From the NCBI RefSeq assembly GCF_046250175.1, contig NZ_CP176468.1: DNA of 64,000 nt; one strand, 5' to 3'. Source of the stretch: Psychromonas sp030397575 (GTDB taxonomy: Bacteria; Pseudomonadota; Gammaproteobacteria; Enterobacterales; Psychromonadaceae). Below the pieces are notes generated by a model, which was given only the letters and a program-made list of their open reading frames with translations, was not told the DNA's origin and did no database searches. The position numbers and the translations under genes are program-made. Below are positions 29,201-36,537 of the stretch, piece after piece (within the stretch, counting starts at the first letter, position 1; the number at the start of each line of letters is the position of its first letter).

Positions 29201-29585
29201 AGTGAGTGAAGTCTTAGAAGAGTTTTCTGACAGCATGGTTGACCTAATCTACGGCGTTCGTGATGAAATGAATGCAGGCGATGAATTAGGCATCAATATA
29301 GAAGAGAAAGCCTTTTATGATGCACTAAAAACGCTAGCTGTTCGTTATGATTTTGATTATCCAGAAGACAAGCTCATTGAGCTGGCTAAAGCGGTAAAAG
29401 TTATTGTCGATAATAAAGCTAAGTTTACAGACTGGAATCACCGTGATGATATCAAAGCGGCTTTAAAGGTAGAGTTGATATTAATACTAGCCAAGTTTGG
29501 TTACCCACCGGTAAGCCGTGATGAGGTTTATAAAGAGATATTTGAGCAAGCAGAGGCGGTTAAGGCGAGAAGTGTGAGTGCTTAA
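26232..29585 (+). CDS. hsdR: Type I restriction-modification endonuclease subunit
   Basis: HsdR translocates DNA with ATP and cuts it far from the recognition site. The 1117-aa chain has the N-terminal nuclease core (IPDAILYINGLPLVVFEFKS: D...E-x-K), Walker A GATGCGKSYTM, DEAH-box SDEAHRSQ, motif III GFTGTPVD, and the helicase C-terminal lobe with SRVNRQFEGK. The C-terminal region of about 250 residues is helical and would contact HsdM. All key residues are present, so restriction should be active. Confidence 0.95.
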   Translation: MKFTEAKLEEAIIELLGEQGYPHNKGGEHPLLVDGVRAQSEVLIKADLKAFLVKRYQSSGITDGEIESIIRKLETLPASDLYDSNKTFCKWLSDGFLLKRESASTAGSASQKDLYIQLLDYDNVEMSVRQSLFPDLVDAAVVDSVVDQKTLKVAEDNVAYLADAKANKITDDENIYRVVSQLEIVGATGEKRIPDAILYINGLPLVVFEFKSAIREKAPIFEAFEQLTIRYRRDIPQLFVFNTLCVISDGVNNKMGNLFAPYQFFYSWGKVTGQELVAEDGINSLHTLLQGLFDKARLREVMRHFVFFPDTSKKEIKIVPRYPQYYAAKKLFENIKVHQKPLGDGKGGTYFGATGCGKSYTMQFLSRLLMKSVDFKSPTIILITDRTDLDDQLSQQFGNAKTYIGDNTITTITSRSHLRALLKDRNSGGLFLTTIHKFTEDAKLLTDRCNVICISDEAHRSQVNLDQKVTVTETGVKKTFGFAKYLHDSLPNATYVGFTGTPVDATLDVFGQVIDSYTMTESVKDEITVRIVYEGRAAKVCLNNSKLKEIEQYYKDCEAVGSNELQIEESKKATANMNSILGDPDRISAIAKDFVEHYEKRVEEGSTVAGKAMFVCSSRGIAYQLYQELETLRPAWFEKVDTDNASELSDIERKRAISEGRIAAPSERVKMIMTRGKDDVERLYHLLGGKDQRKALDTQFKNKNSNFKIAIVVDMWLTGFDVPFLDTMYIDKPIQKHSLIQTISRVNRQFEGKDKGLVVDYIGIKSAMNKALAQYSKTDETNFEDVEASIIEVKNHLALLRDAFHTFDSAPYFTGQAVAQLNCLNHAAEFVLATEKRRKRFIDIVKRLKAAYDVCCGSEKINENERNHIHFYLAIRSIVFKLSTGEVPDAAQMNAKVREMISEALQSDGVEEIFKLGNENGGEIDIFNDDYLAKIEKIKLPNTKIKILQQLLAKAIGELKKVNQVQGTDFTKRFEALVERYNERKEDDVLVSEVLEEFSDSMVDLIYGVRDEMNAGDELGINIEEKAFYDALKTLAVRYDFDYPEDKLIELAKAVKVIVDNKAKFTDWNHRDDIKAALKVELILILAKFGYPPVSRDEVYKEIFEQAEAVKARSVSA

Positions 29586-29608
29586 TAGCATTTCGAAAAG
29601 GAATATCG

Positions 29609-30294
29609 ATGAGAGTACATGAAAAATATTTAAGGGCTATTGAAGATCATAATGATTGGCTTACTGTTTCTGAGTGGGCTGTAAAAGTAGCTGATATCTA
29701 TCCTGATATTCTGAAAAAGCTGAAGAGGATGCGCTTAATCAAAAAAATGATACAACTGGATTAAGAGAAATTGCTGCTCGGATTAGCTCAAGACTTTCGG
29801 CGGGTGGTTTTGCAAATATTGAAGTAGATATATCTGAGCGTCCTAAAAAAGTTCGTTATATTAGCCAAGAAGAACGAACAGATCATTTAGATCAAGATAT
29901 TGAGGAAGACGTAGCCCCATTAAAGCGTCACGATATTATTAGACACCATATTGAATCTTTAACGACTCATGAGCTTTATAGAATTGATGAGCTAGAAGCT
30001 ATTTCTAAACAAATAAAAACCTATTTCTCATTAGATTTTGAAGTTGATCATTCACAAGCACTATTAAATCCAGATTCACCAGGAAAACACCACCCAGATA
30101 ATTTACAGTTATTATTAAAGAGTCACAACGGGAAGAAACATTCAAAAAACTGGGTTCGCTTTTCATTTGACGAACAAGTTGAATACATCACAACAGCTGT
30201 TAAGTTACAAGAAATAGTCGCTGTACGGTTGGATGTTAAATTAGAATCTTCAATTTTAGCTTTATTAATACAGCGCTTAAAAGATGTTTATTAA
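29609..30294 (+). pseudogene. HNH endonuclease gene with one frameshift
   Basis: The first 51 codons (MRVHEKYLRAIEDHNDWLTV...) read to a stop at about 29764. A -1 shift near the A5 run at 29712-29720 restores a 229-codon frame ending at 30294. The downstream part carries a clear HNH motif: DFEVDHSQALLN, then HHPDNLQLLLKSHNGKKHSKNW. It follows hsdR by 23 bp with an AAGGA ribosome site, so it belongs to the RM operon. The shift may be a natural inactivation, a sequencing error in the A run, or less likely programmed frameshifting on AAAAAG. Intact, it would be a cytoplasmic DNA-cutting enzyme. Confidence 0.75.
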
Positions 30295-30458
30295 TATAAT
30301 CGAGGTGGCTATTTATTAAGTGCTTTTATTTTAAAAAGCGAAGCTGAACGCCAGTTAGTTGTATTGAAAATATACCGCGTAAAAGTTATTACTACAGGCC
30401 AAAAATAGTGGCACATGGTTATAAGTGCTTGCAATTTGAGTTTGATGGTTTACCTTTT

Positions 30459-30477
30459 AACTTAGTATTTCTAAGTT
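30459..30477. promoter_or_regulatory. Palindromic operator upstream of tniQ-cas
   Basis: AACTTAG-TATTT-CTAAGTT, a perfect 7-bp-arm palindrome 12 bp before the tniQ start. Its arms match the palindrome beside the XRE gene (18717-18733). It overlaps a possible -10 (TAGTAT at 30463-30468), so XRE binding would repress the tniQ-cas operon. Confidence 0.75.
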
Positions 30478-30489
30478 TTAGAGGTGTTC

Positions 30490-31713
30490 ATGGCTTTTTT
30501 ATTTTCTCCCAAGGCTCGTCCATTCTGCGATGAATCACTAGAGAGTTACTTATTACGAATAGTTTCAGAAAATTTTTTTGATTCTTATCAGGACCTTAGT
30601 CTTGCGATTAGAGAAGAGCTTCACGAGCTTGACTTTGAAGCCCATGGCGCTTTTCCTGTTGACCTAAAAAGACTAAATGTTTATCACGCTAAACATAATA
30701 GTCATTTTAGAATGCGGGCTATAAGCTTAATCGAAAAATTATTAGATTTACCTCCAACCGAATTGCAAAAACTTGCTCTCTTGAAATCTGATAGAAAATT
30801 TAATGACGCTGTGGCTGTATATCGTGATGGGGTAGATATCCCTTTATCATTTATTCGATATGATGGAGAAGATGGGAAAAGTAGTATCCCTGTTTGCCCT
30901 CATTGCTTAGCCGAAGAAGCTTATATAAAGCAAAGTTGGCATTTAAAATGGGTTAATGTTTGTACCAAGCATAATTGTTCTTTAATTTCTAAATGTCCTG
31001 AGTGCTCATCTTTAATTAATTATATTGAAAATGAATCAATTACTCATTGTTCATGTGGTTTTGAATTATCTAAAACAATAGTTTCTATTAAGTATGAAAA
31101 GGATGCTGAATTATTGAAACTGTTGCTGTCAGGTGAAGCGTCTGAACAACATTTATTATTTCAAACTAGCTCTCTCCATCAAAAATTTTCTACCTTACTT
31201 TGGTATCAAAAAAGATATTCTAAACAAGATATGTTTTGTTTAAGCTATGTTGTCGAATTCTTTGACCAATGGCCCACTAATATTTATGAAGAGCTCGACC
31301 ATTTAACTGTAAATGCAGAAATTAAGTTAATCGATTTATTTAACCGAACCTCATTTAACTTTATTTATCGGGATCTCCTTACGTCATTACCCTATCAAGC
31401 TAACGATGCCCCTCATTTTATTCAAAGTACATTATTTGTGTATTTGAAAAACTTGGTAGAACTCAACCCTAAATCTAAAAAGGCCAATGTAGCCGATATG
31501 CTTGTCAGTATTTCTGAGACTGCTTTGTTATTAGGTACAACTTATGATCAGGTATATAGGTTATATCAAGATGGTATTTTACGTTCTGCTTTTAGGGCTA
31601 AGATGCATCAGCGTATTAACCCTCGCGTTGGTATTTTCTTCTTAAGAGAAGTGATTGAGTACAAGTCAAGTTTTGGGGAAAGATCTCCACGTATGTACCT
31701 ATCAGTATGGTGA
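30490..31713 (+). CDS. tniQ: Target-selection protein TniQ
   Basis: TniQ joins the Cascade complex and recruits TnsC to the RNA-defined target. The 407-aa protein begins with the family-typical DESLESYLLRIVSEN. It has zinc-binding Cys/His clusters CPHCLAEEAYIKQSWHLKW, CTKHNCSL, CPEC and HCSCGFEL in its middle, and a C-terminal HTH-like region ending near SFGERSPRMYLSVW. I use the ATG at 30490 with AGAGG upstream rather than the GTG at 30484. It heads the tniQ-cas8/5-cas7-cas6 operon; the cas8/5 start follows its stop by 4 bp. Confidence 0.93.
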   Translation: MAFLFSPKARPFCDESLESYLLRIVSENFFDSYQDLSLAIREELHELDFEAHGAFPVDLKRLNVYHAKHNSHFRMRAISLIEKLLDLPPTELQKLALLKSDRKFNDAVAVYRDGVDIPLSFIRYDGEDGKSSIPVCPHCLAEEAYIKQSWHLKWVNVCTKHNCSLISKCPECSSLINYIENESITHCSCGFELSKTIVSIKYEKDAELLKLLLSGEASEQHLLFQTSSLHQKFSTLLWYQKRYSKQDMFCLSYVVEFFDQWPTNIYEELDHLTVNAEIKLIDLFNRTSFNFIYRDLLTSLPYQANDAPHFIQSTLFVYLKNLVELNPKSKKANVADMLVSISETALLLGTTYDQVYRLYQDGILRSAFRAKMHQRINPRVGIFFLREVIEYKSSFGERSPRMYLSVW

Positions 31714-31717
31714 ATGT

Positions 31718-33811
31718 ATGCATTTAAGAGAATTGTTAATTATTGAGAGTGTTCCTGTCCGAAATAAAGCTTTTAAAAAAGCATTTAATGCCTATACAGA
31801 AGTCATTGATATTACTGGCTGTGAGTTAGAAACGTTAATTATTCTACTGAATTTAACTTATGCTAAAAAGTTTGTGGGTGACTTACTTGATAAGAAGCTT
31901 GCTAAGAAAATATTGAATGATTCACTTCATTTAGATATGTGCATTAATGAAGTGCAATGGTTGCATACGCATAACTTAAAATACCCTGATATTAGAGTTA
32001 GTTTGCAAAACTTAGTTGTTGCTTCGCCTGTTTTAAAAAGATCTGTTGTGAGTAGTGCTAACTATAAAAAATCCTTAGGGTGGTCGCATAATTCTGCACA
32101 AGTAAATAAGGCAAACTTATTTACTTGTTATTTCTCTTGGAAAGGGGAGGTACAATCCCTTGCCACAATATTATCCATGTCATCTAAGGAGTGGAAAATT
32201 TGTTTTCAAGAGCTTGGCATGCCTGTTAAAGAATATAATAAAGTATGCAAGCAGGTTAATGAATATTTAAATGTAAAGTCTATTCCTAATAAGGTTGATA
32301 GGTATTCACCTCAAGTTAGAATTCCTTATCGTGATGGTTATTTAGCGGTTACTCCTGTGGTTAGTCATGTTATGCAAAGTGAGGTACAAAAGGCTGCATT
32401 ACAAAGAAATGGAAAATATATTAATGTTGAATTTACGCGCCCAGCGAGTGTTAGTAGCTTAGTTTCTTCCCTTGGTGGTTTTGTTAATTTTTTTAATTAT
32501 CCTCCGACCACACATAAAGCAGAACATGGTTTAACGCATTCTCGATCATCAAAATTGTTAAATGGAAATACAGTCTTTAACTTGAATGCAATCGTTGAAA
32601 GACGGTTTATTGATGCTTTAGAAGGCATTTTATTTAAGAACAATGCGCTAACATTAAAACAGCGTCGACAACAGAAATGTATCAATATTAAAGAAGTAAG
32701 AAAGGCATTATCTCGATGGTTAGCCCCTGTTTTGGAATGGCGCGAAGATATACTTGAACATCCAAGCTCGTTAAGTTTATTAGAAAATTGCAAAGAGACG
32801 TTAGAGTATCAAGTAATAACTGCTTCTAATGAACAACTACTTGAATTAGTTTTTCCATTATTTCGTTCATTGAATATTATGTTATCGAACTTGGTTAAGG
32901 TTCAAAAGTATGCTTTTAACCAACGGTTAATGGACGTTTTTAAGAATAGTTTAAAGTGGCTTTTAAATGGTATTGCAAAAGAAAGAGATCAAGCTTTACA
33001 TGATGGTAATGAAGATAAGTTTCAACGATATTTATATTTAAAAGGGATTAGGGTTTTTGATGCTCAAGCTTTGTCAAACCCTTATTGCGCAGGTGTTCCA
33101 TCATTAACAGCCGTGTGGGGAATGCTTCATCGATATCAAAGGCAATTGAATAAAATACTTGGAACTCAACTTAGATTTACTTCTTTTTCATGGTTTATTA
33201 AAAGTTTTTCTTATGTGGCAGGTAAAAAATTACCAGAGTTAGGAATGCAAGGAGTCAAAGGTAATGAGTTTAGAAGGCCTGGTATTATTGATAATAAATA
33301 TTGTGACTTACAATTTGATCTAGTCGTTCATATTGATGGTTGGGAGGATGACGTTATATGTTTGGATAGCAATTTAGATCTTTTAAGGTCGGCATTTCCT
33401 AATAACTTAGCTGGCGGTGTCATGCTTCAACCCGAATTAGATACTGTTAATAAATGGTGTGATTTATATAGTGACGAAGAGTTGTTATTTAAGCAACTTC
33501 GGAGGTTACCATTATCTGGTCGATGGGTGATGCCTACAAATTACCCCATTAATGATTTAAACGATCTTTTATTTTTACTAAAAACTAATTCTGAATTATC
33601 CCCAACTATGCTCGGTTTTCTTTTACTTGATAAACCTCAATCAAGAGGTAATTCACTTGAGCCTCTACATTGTTATGCTGAACCCGCATTAGGTATTGTC
33701 GAGTTTGTAAGTTCGATTGATATAAGGCTTCAAGGCCCCCAAAAGTACTTTAATAAATCTTTTTGGATGTTAGATGTTCAAGAAAGGTTTATGCTTATGA
33801 AAAGAATTTAA
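31718..33811 (+). CDS. cas8f: Cas8f-Cas5f fusion (Cascade large subunit)
   Basis: In type I-F3 systems a fused Cas8/Cas5 caps the 5' end of the guide RNA and reads the PAM. Position (between tniQ and cas7f), length (697 aa) and lack of other domains fit this; the sequence itself is too diverged for me to point to catalytic-like residues, and none are expected. The frame extends 21 codons upstream into tniQ, so I use the ATG at 31718 (MHLRELLIIESV). There is no Cas2/3, so the complex can bind but not degrade its target. Confidence 0.85.
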   Translation: MHLRELLIIESVPVRNKAFKKAFNAYTEVIDITGCELETLIILLNLTYAKKFVGDLLDKKLAKKILNDSLHLDMCINEVQWLHTHNLKYPDIRVSLQNLVVASPVLKRSVVSSANYKKSLGWSHNSAQVNKANLFTCYFSWKGEVQSLATILSMSSKEWKICFQELGMPVKEYNKVCKQVNEYLNVKSIPNKVDRYSPQVRIPYRDGYLAVTPVVSHVMQSEVQKAALQRNGKYINVEFTRPASVSSLVSSLGGFVNFFNYPPTTHKAEHGLTHSRSSKLLNGNTVFNLNAIVERRFIDALEGILFKNNALTLKQRRQQKCINIKEVRKALSRWLAPVLEWREDILEHPSSLSLLENCKETLEYQVITASNEQLLELVFPLFRSLNIMLSNLVKVQKYAFNQRLMDVFKNSLKWLLNGIAKERDQALHDGNEDKFQRYLYLKGIRVFDAQALSNPYCAGVPSLTAVWGMLHRYQRQLNKILGTQLRFTSFSWFIKSFSYVAGKKLPELGMQGVKGNEFRRPGIIDNKYCDLQFDLVVHIDGWEDDVICLDSNLDLLRSAFPNNLAGGVMLQPELDTVNKWCDLYSDEELLFKQLRRLPLSGRWVMPTNYPINDLNDLLFLLKTNSELSPTMLGFLLLDKPQSRGNSLEPLHCYAEPALGIVEFVSSIDIRLQGPQKYFNKSFWMLDVQERFMLMKRI

Positions 33812-33825
33812 ATTAAAGGTGCCTT

Positions 33826-34899
33826 ATGGAAATATGTAATATATTAAAATATGACCGCTCATTATTTCCAGGAAAGGCAGTCTTTTTTTATAAAACCTCT
33901 GATTCTGATTTTGTCCCTCTTGAGGCTGAAGTTAGTCGGATTAGAGGGCCTAAAGCAGGTTTTACAGAAGCATTTAATCCTCAATTTAAACCTAAGAGCC
34001 TAGCACCCCAAGACTTAACTCATATTAATCTATTAACACTTGAAGAGTGTTATGTTCCTCCTAACGTTCAATTCCTTTATTGCCGGTTCTCTTTAAGAGT
34101 ACAAGCTAATTCACTTGAACCATCTAGTTGTAGTGATCCTGCAGTGTTTTTATTGCTTAAAGAGTTTGCTCTTAAATTTAAAGATTGTGGTGGTTATAAA
34201 GAACTGGCGAATCGTTATTGTAAGAACCTTTTATTAGGCACGTGGTTGTGGCGAAACCAAAATACTGGTAATACACAAATAGAGATCAAAACAAGTTCAG
34301 GTAGTTCTTATATTATCAAAAACACTCGTCACCTTGCATGGGAAAGTACTTGGCAAGAAGCGGAACAAAAAGTATTAGATGAGTTAAGTCATGAAGTAGA
34401 GAAAGCTTTAATCGACCCTCGAATATATTGGATTGCTGATATAACCGCAAAAATAGAAACAGCTTTCTGCCAAGAAGTGTATCCAAGTCAAGTATTGGCT
34501 AATAAGGCTAACGAGGGGGAATCATCAAAATTATTCGTAAAAACAAAGTGTATCGACGGTCGTTATGCCGTTAGTTTCAACTCTGTAAAAATAGGTGCAG
34601 CTTTACAATTAATTGATGATTGGTGGGAAGGCAATGCTTTGAAAAGGCTACGTGTCCATGAGTATGGCGCTGATAAAGAATTAGGGATAACACGTCGCAA
34701 TGCTGAATCTGAACTTAACTTTTATTCTTTACTTGCTAATTGTGAGTCGCACGTAGCTAATTTGAATGAATCACATACGAAAAAATCTTTTGATATCTCT
34801 CCTAATGTTTATTATCTGTTTTCTGTATTCATAAAAGGCGGAATGTTCCAAAAAAAAGCTGAATCGAAAAAGAAACCAGCACTTAAAAAGAAAGATTAA
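33826..34899 (+). CDS. cas7f: Cas7f (Csy3), Cascade backbone subunit
   Basis: Cas7f forms the six-subunit backbone along the guide RNA. The 357-aa chain matches Csy3: the early segment FPGKAVFFYKTSDSDFVPLE, GTWLWRNQNTG in the middle, and REYGAD-like HEYGADKELGITRR with SPNVYYLFSVFIKGGMFQKK near the end. The C-terminus is lysine-rich. It starts 14 bp after cas8/5 and ends 1 bp before cas6f. Confidence 0.92.
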   Translation: MEICNILKYDRSLFPGKAVFFYKTSDSDFVPLEAEVSRIRGPKAGFTEAFNPQFKPKSLAPQDLTHINLLTLEECYVPPNVQFLYCRFSLRVQANSLEPSSCSDPAVFLLLKEFALKFKDCGGYKELANRYCKNLLLGTWLWRNQNTGNTQIEIKTSSGSSYIIKNTRHLAWESTWQEAEQKVLDELSHEVEKALIDPRIYWIADITAKIETAFCQEVYPSQVLANKANEGESSKLFVKTKCIDGRYAVSFNSVKIGAALQLIDDWWEGNALKRLRVHEYGADKELGITRRNAESELNFYSLLANCESHVANLNESHTKKSFDISPNVYYLFSVFIKGGMFQKKAESKKKPALKKKD

Positions 34900-34900
34900 T

Positions 34901-35512
34901 ATGAAAAGATATTATTTTATGGTGCATTTTTTACCTAAAGAAGCGAACTCTGCATTATTACTTGGTCGTTGTATTTCTATAATGCATGGTTTTATATGTA
35001 GACAAAATATCCAAGGTGTTGGAGTATCATTGCCTAGTTGGTCTAGCGATACAATTGGTAATACTATTGCTTTTATTCATTCAGATCCTGATGTTTTAAG
35101 ATTACTAAAACAACAGTCTTATTTTGTCGATATGTCTGATTGTGGTTTTTTTCAATTAGATCCTGTGACTTTAGTACCTGAGTGTTGTAAAGAGTATAAG
35201 TTTAAACGTAATCAAGCCATCGCTAAACGTTTTATAGGGGATCATAAAAGGCGTTTAAAACGACATCAAAAGCGAGCAATAGCTAGGGGAGAAGAGTTTA
35301 AACCTAAAGTTAATCTTGAAGTTAAGGAGTTTGAACAATTTCATTGTATTTTAATGAGTAGTAATAGTAACCAACAAGAATTCATAATTCATATTCAAAG
35401 AGAAAATGTAGAAATACAAAATAAACCTTATTTTAGTCTATACGGGTTTGCAACAAATGAAAAGTTCAGTGGAACCGTACCAGACTTATCTTCTTTAATT
35501 ACCGACATTTAA
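34901..35512 (+). CDS. cas6f: Cas6f (Csy4), guide-RNA processing endoribonuclease
   Basis: Cas6f cuts the repeat hairpin to release guide RNAs and stays bound to the 3' stem. The 203-aa protein begins YYFMVHFLPKEANSALLLGR, with the family-typical leading strand. The arginine-rich helix (FIGDHKRRLKRHQKRAIARG) would grip the hairpin major groove. The C-terminus SLYGFATNEKFSGTVPDL resembles the Csy4 end FGLS...GTVP. The catalytic histidine is probably H29 in SIMHGF. It is the last gene before the array. Confidence 0.93.
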   Translation: MKRYYFMVHFLPKEANSALLLGRCISIMHGFICRQNIQGVGVSLPSWSSDTIGNTIAFIHSDPDVLRLLKQQSYFVDMSDCGFFQLDPVTLVPECCKEYKFKRNQAIAKRFIGDHKRRLKRHQKRAIARGEEFKPKVNLEVKEFEQFHCILMSSNSNQQEFIIHIQRENVEIQNKPYFSLYGFATNEKFSGTVPDLSSLITDI

Positions 35513-35641
35513 CCCTTTATTTTACTGGTATTTTAACAGACTGATAATACTAGGATTTATTTGTCTTTATATATTTAAGGTAAATTAGTATTTGGTATAT
35601 TAATAGCTTGATTTTTGTGAATGTTTTTTGATATTTTTATA

Positions 35642-35788
35642 GTGAACTGCCGTATAGGCAGCTGAAAATATCGTCAAATGTCCGCAAGGGCTTATTTTAA
35701 CGTGAACTGCCGTATAGGCAGCTGAAAATAAAAAAAATCGTTTTGATGTTTATGTTAAGCAAAATCTGCCGGAAAGGTAGTTAAACAC
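35642..35788 (+). CRISPR. Minimal I-F3 array: two typical repeats, one degenerate repeat, two spacers
   Basis: Identical 28-bp type I-F repeats lie at 35642-35669 and 35702-35729 (GTGAACTGCCGTATAGGCAG followed by CTGAAAAT). A degenerate third repeat at about 35761-35788 keeps a foldable stem CTGCC-GGAAA-GGTAG. Spacer 1 (35670-35701, 32 nt) matches nothing else I see in the window. Spacer 2 (from 35730, 31-32 nt) is the rsmJ homing guide. An atypical final repeat next to the homing guide is the known I-F3 design, thought to reserve that guide for transposition. Confidence 0.93.
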
Positions 35789-35825
35789 CTCTTATGTTGA
35801 TAATGATATAAGAGGTGTTTTTGTA
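35783..35825 (+). terminator. Terminator closing the CRISPR array
   Basis: A 13-bp perfect stem (AAACACCTCTTAT / ATAAGAGGTGTTT) with a 12-nt loop is followed by Ts. It overlaps the last bases of the degenerate repeat, so the array transcript should end here. Confidence 0.88.
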
Positions 35826-35904
35826 TATTTTCTTAAAGAGAGGGGTTCTTGAATTTTGTAATAAAACTACATTTGGAATTTTACTATAATACCGATTGAA
35901 TTTT

Positions 35905-36008
35905 TATGTCAGCTTATGGTTGTTTTTTATGTCATAGAATGGTGTTGTTATTCTGATAACCCCTTGTTATTTAGTTAGTGTTTATGTCAACTTATGGTTG
36001 TAGCGACA
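35905..36008 (-). repeat. Transposon left end with three TnsB-type sites
   Basis: Inverted copies of the 19-bp site lie at 35905-35923, 35928-35946 (diverged) and 35983-36001, with the terminus GTAGCGACA ending at 36008. The wider spacing, compared with the packed right end, is typical of Tn7-like left ends. Confidence 0.88.
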
Positions 36009-36013
36009 TTGTT
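36009..36013. repeat. Target-site duplication, far copy
   Basis: TTGTT, identical to 5184-5188. The next base (36014) is the first base of a second transposon right end. Confidence 0.92.
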
Positions 36014-36215
36014 TGTCGCTACAACCATACTTTGACATAAAACAACCATACTTTGACAAATTTAAACCATACATTGACATAAAAAATAGTAATCTAATTA
36101 AAAAAATGGTTTTATAAATCAATAGATTATTGTTAATTATAATCATAGTCTGACAAATTGTTTTATTTTTAAACTAGTACATACTTAATTGTATAAAAAA
36201 CAATCAGGTTTGTTT
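36014..36215 (+). mobile_element. Right-end remnant of an older related I-F3 transposon
   Basis: It starts TGTCGCTACAACCATACTTT and repeats the three packed TnsB-type sites plus the diverged fourth site of the intact element's right end. The first 65 bases differ by one base from 5189-5253, with more differences afterwards (for example AATAGTAATCTAATT). It is therefore a related but separate copy, left from an earlier insertion at exactly the same position. Only the right end and part of tnsA survive. Confidence 0.88.
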
Positions 36216-36537
36216 TGTGTATATACAAAATTTACGAAAAACATCTCTGAATAAAAAATGTATTCAAATTTGCTAGTACAAAAATTAGTGATGTGGTTAT
36301 GTGTGAAAGTACACTGGAGTTCGATGCCTGTTTTCATCATGAATATAATGATGCAATTAAAAGTTATGGAAGCCAACCTCAAGGCTTTAAATACCAATTT
36401 AGAGGGAAAACACTTCCCTACACTCCAGATACACTAATTGAATATTTTGATGATGTAGAAATATTTCATGAATACAAACCATACAGTAAAATTTCATCTC
36501 CTTTATTCAGAGAAAAATTTGTAGCTAGAAGAGAAGC
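36216..36537 (+). pseudogene. Truncated, frameshifted tnsA remnant
   Basis: Aligned to the intact tnsA (5399-5718), it has a GTG in place of the start ATG and an extra A near 36255, which causes an early stop. The rest is nearly identical, through the PD and EYK active-site region. Homology ends abruptly after GAAGC at 36537 (the equivalent of 5718), where DUF1566 coding sequence begins. It is not functional. Confidence 0.9.

Larger units (their letters stand above)
5189..36008 (+). mobile_element. Type I-F3 CRISPR-associated Tn7-like transposon in the rsmJ attachment site
   Basis: A complete 30,820-bp element. Its ends are inverted repeats matching at 26 of 28 bases, starting TGTCGCTACAACCATA, and it is flanked by TTGTT duplications. 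It has tnsABC next to the rsmJ-proximal (right) end, tniQ-cas8/5-cas7-cas6 and a short CRISPR array at the left end, and about 21 kb of mostly anti-phage cargo between. There is no TnsD or TnsE and no Cas1 or Cas2/3, as is usual in this class, in which a Cascade-TniQ complex guides insertion without cutting. All structural parts look intact, so the element may be mobile. The association with rsmJ corresponds to the I-F3b branch described in the literature; placing it in that branch is my inference from the attachment gene. Confidence 0.95.

Noticed and set aside
30484..35512. A normal adaptive I-F CRISPR-Cas system
   Set aside because: No Cas1 or Cas2/3 is encoded, the array has only two spacers, and TniQ heads the operon, so it serves transposition rather than immunity.
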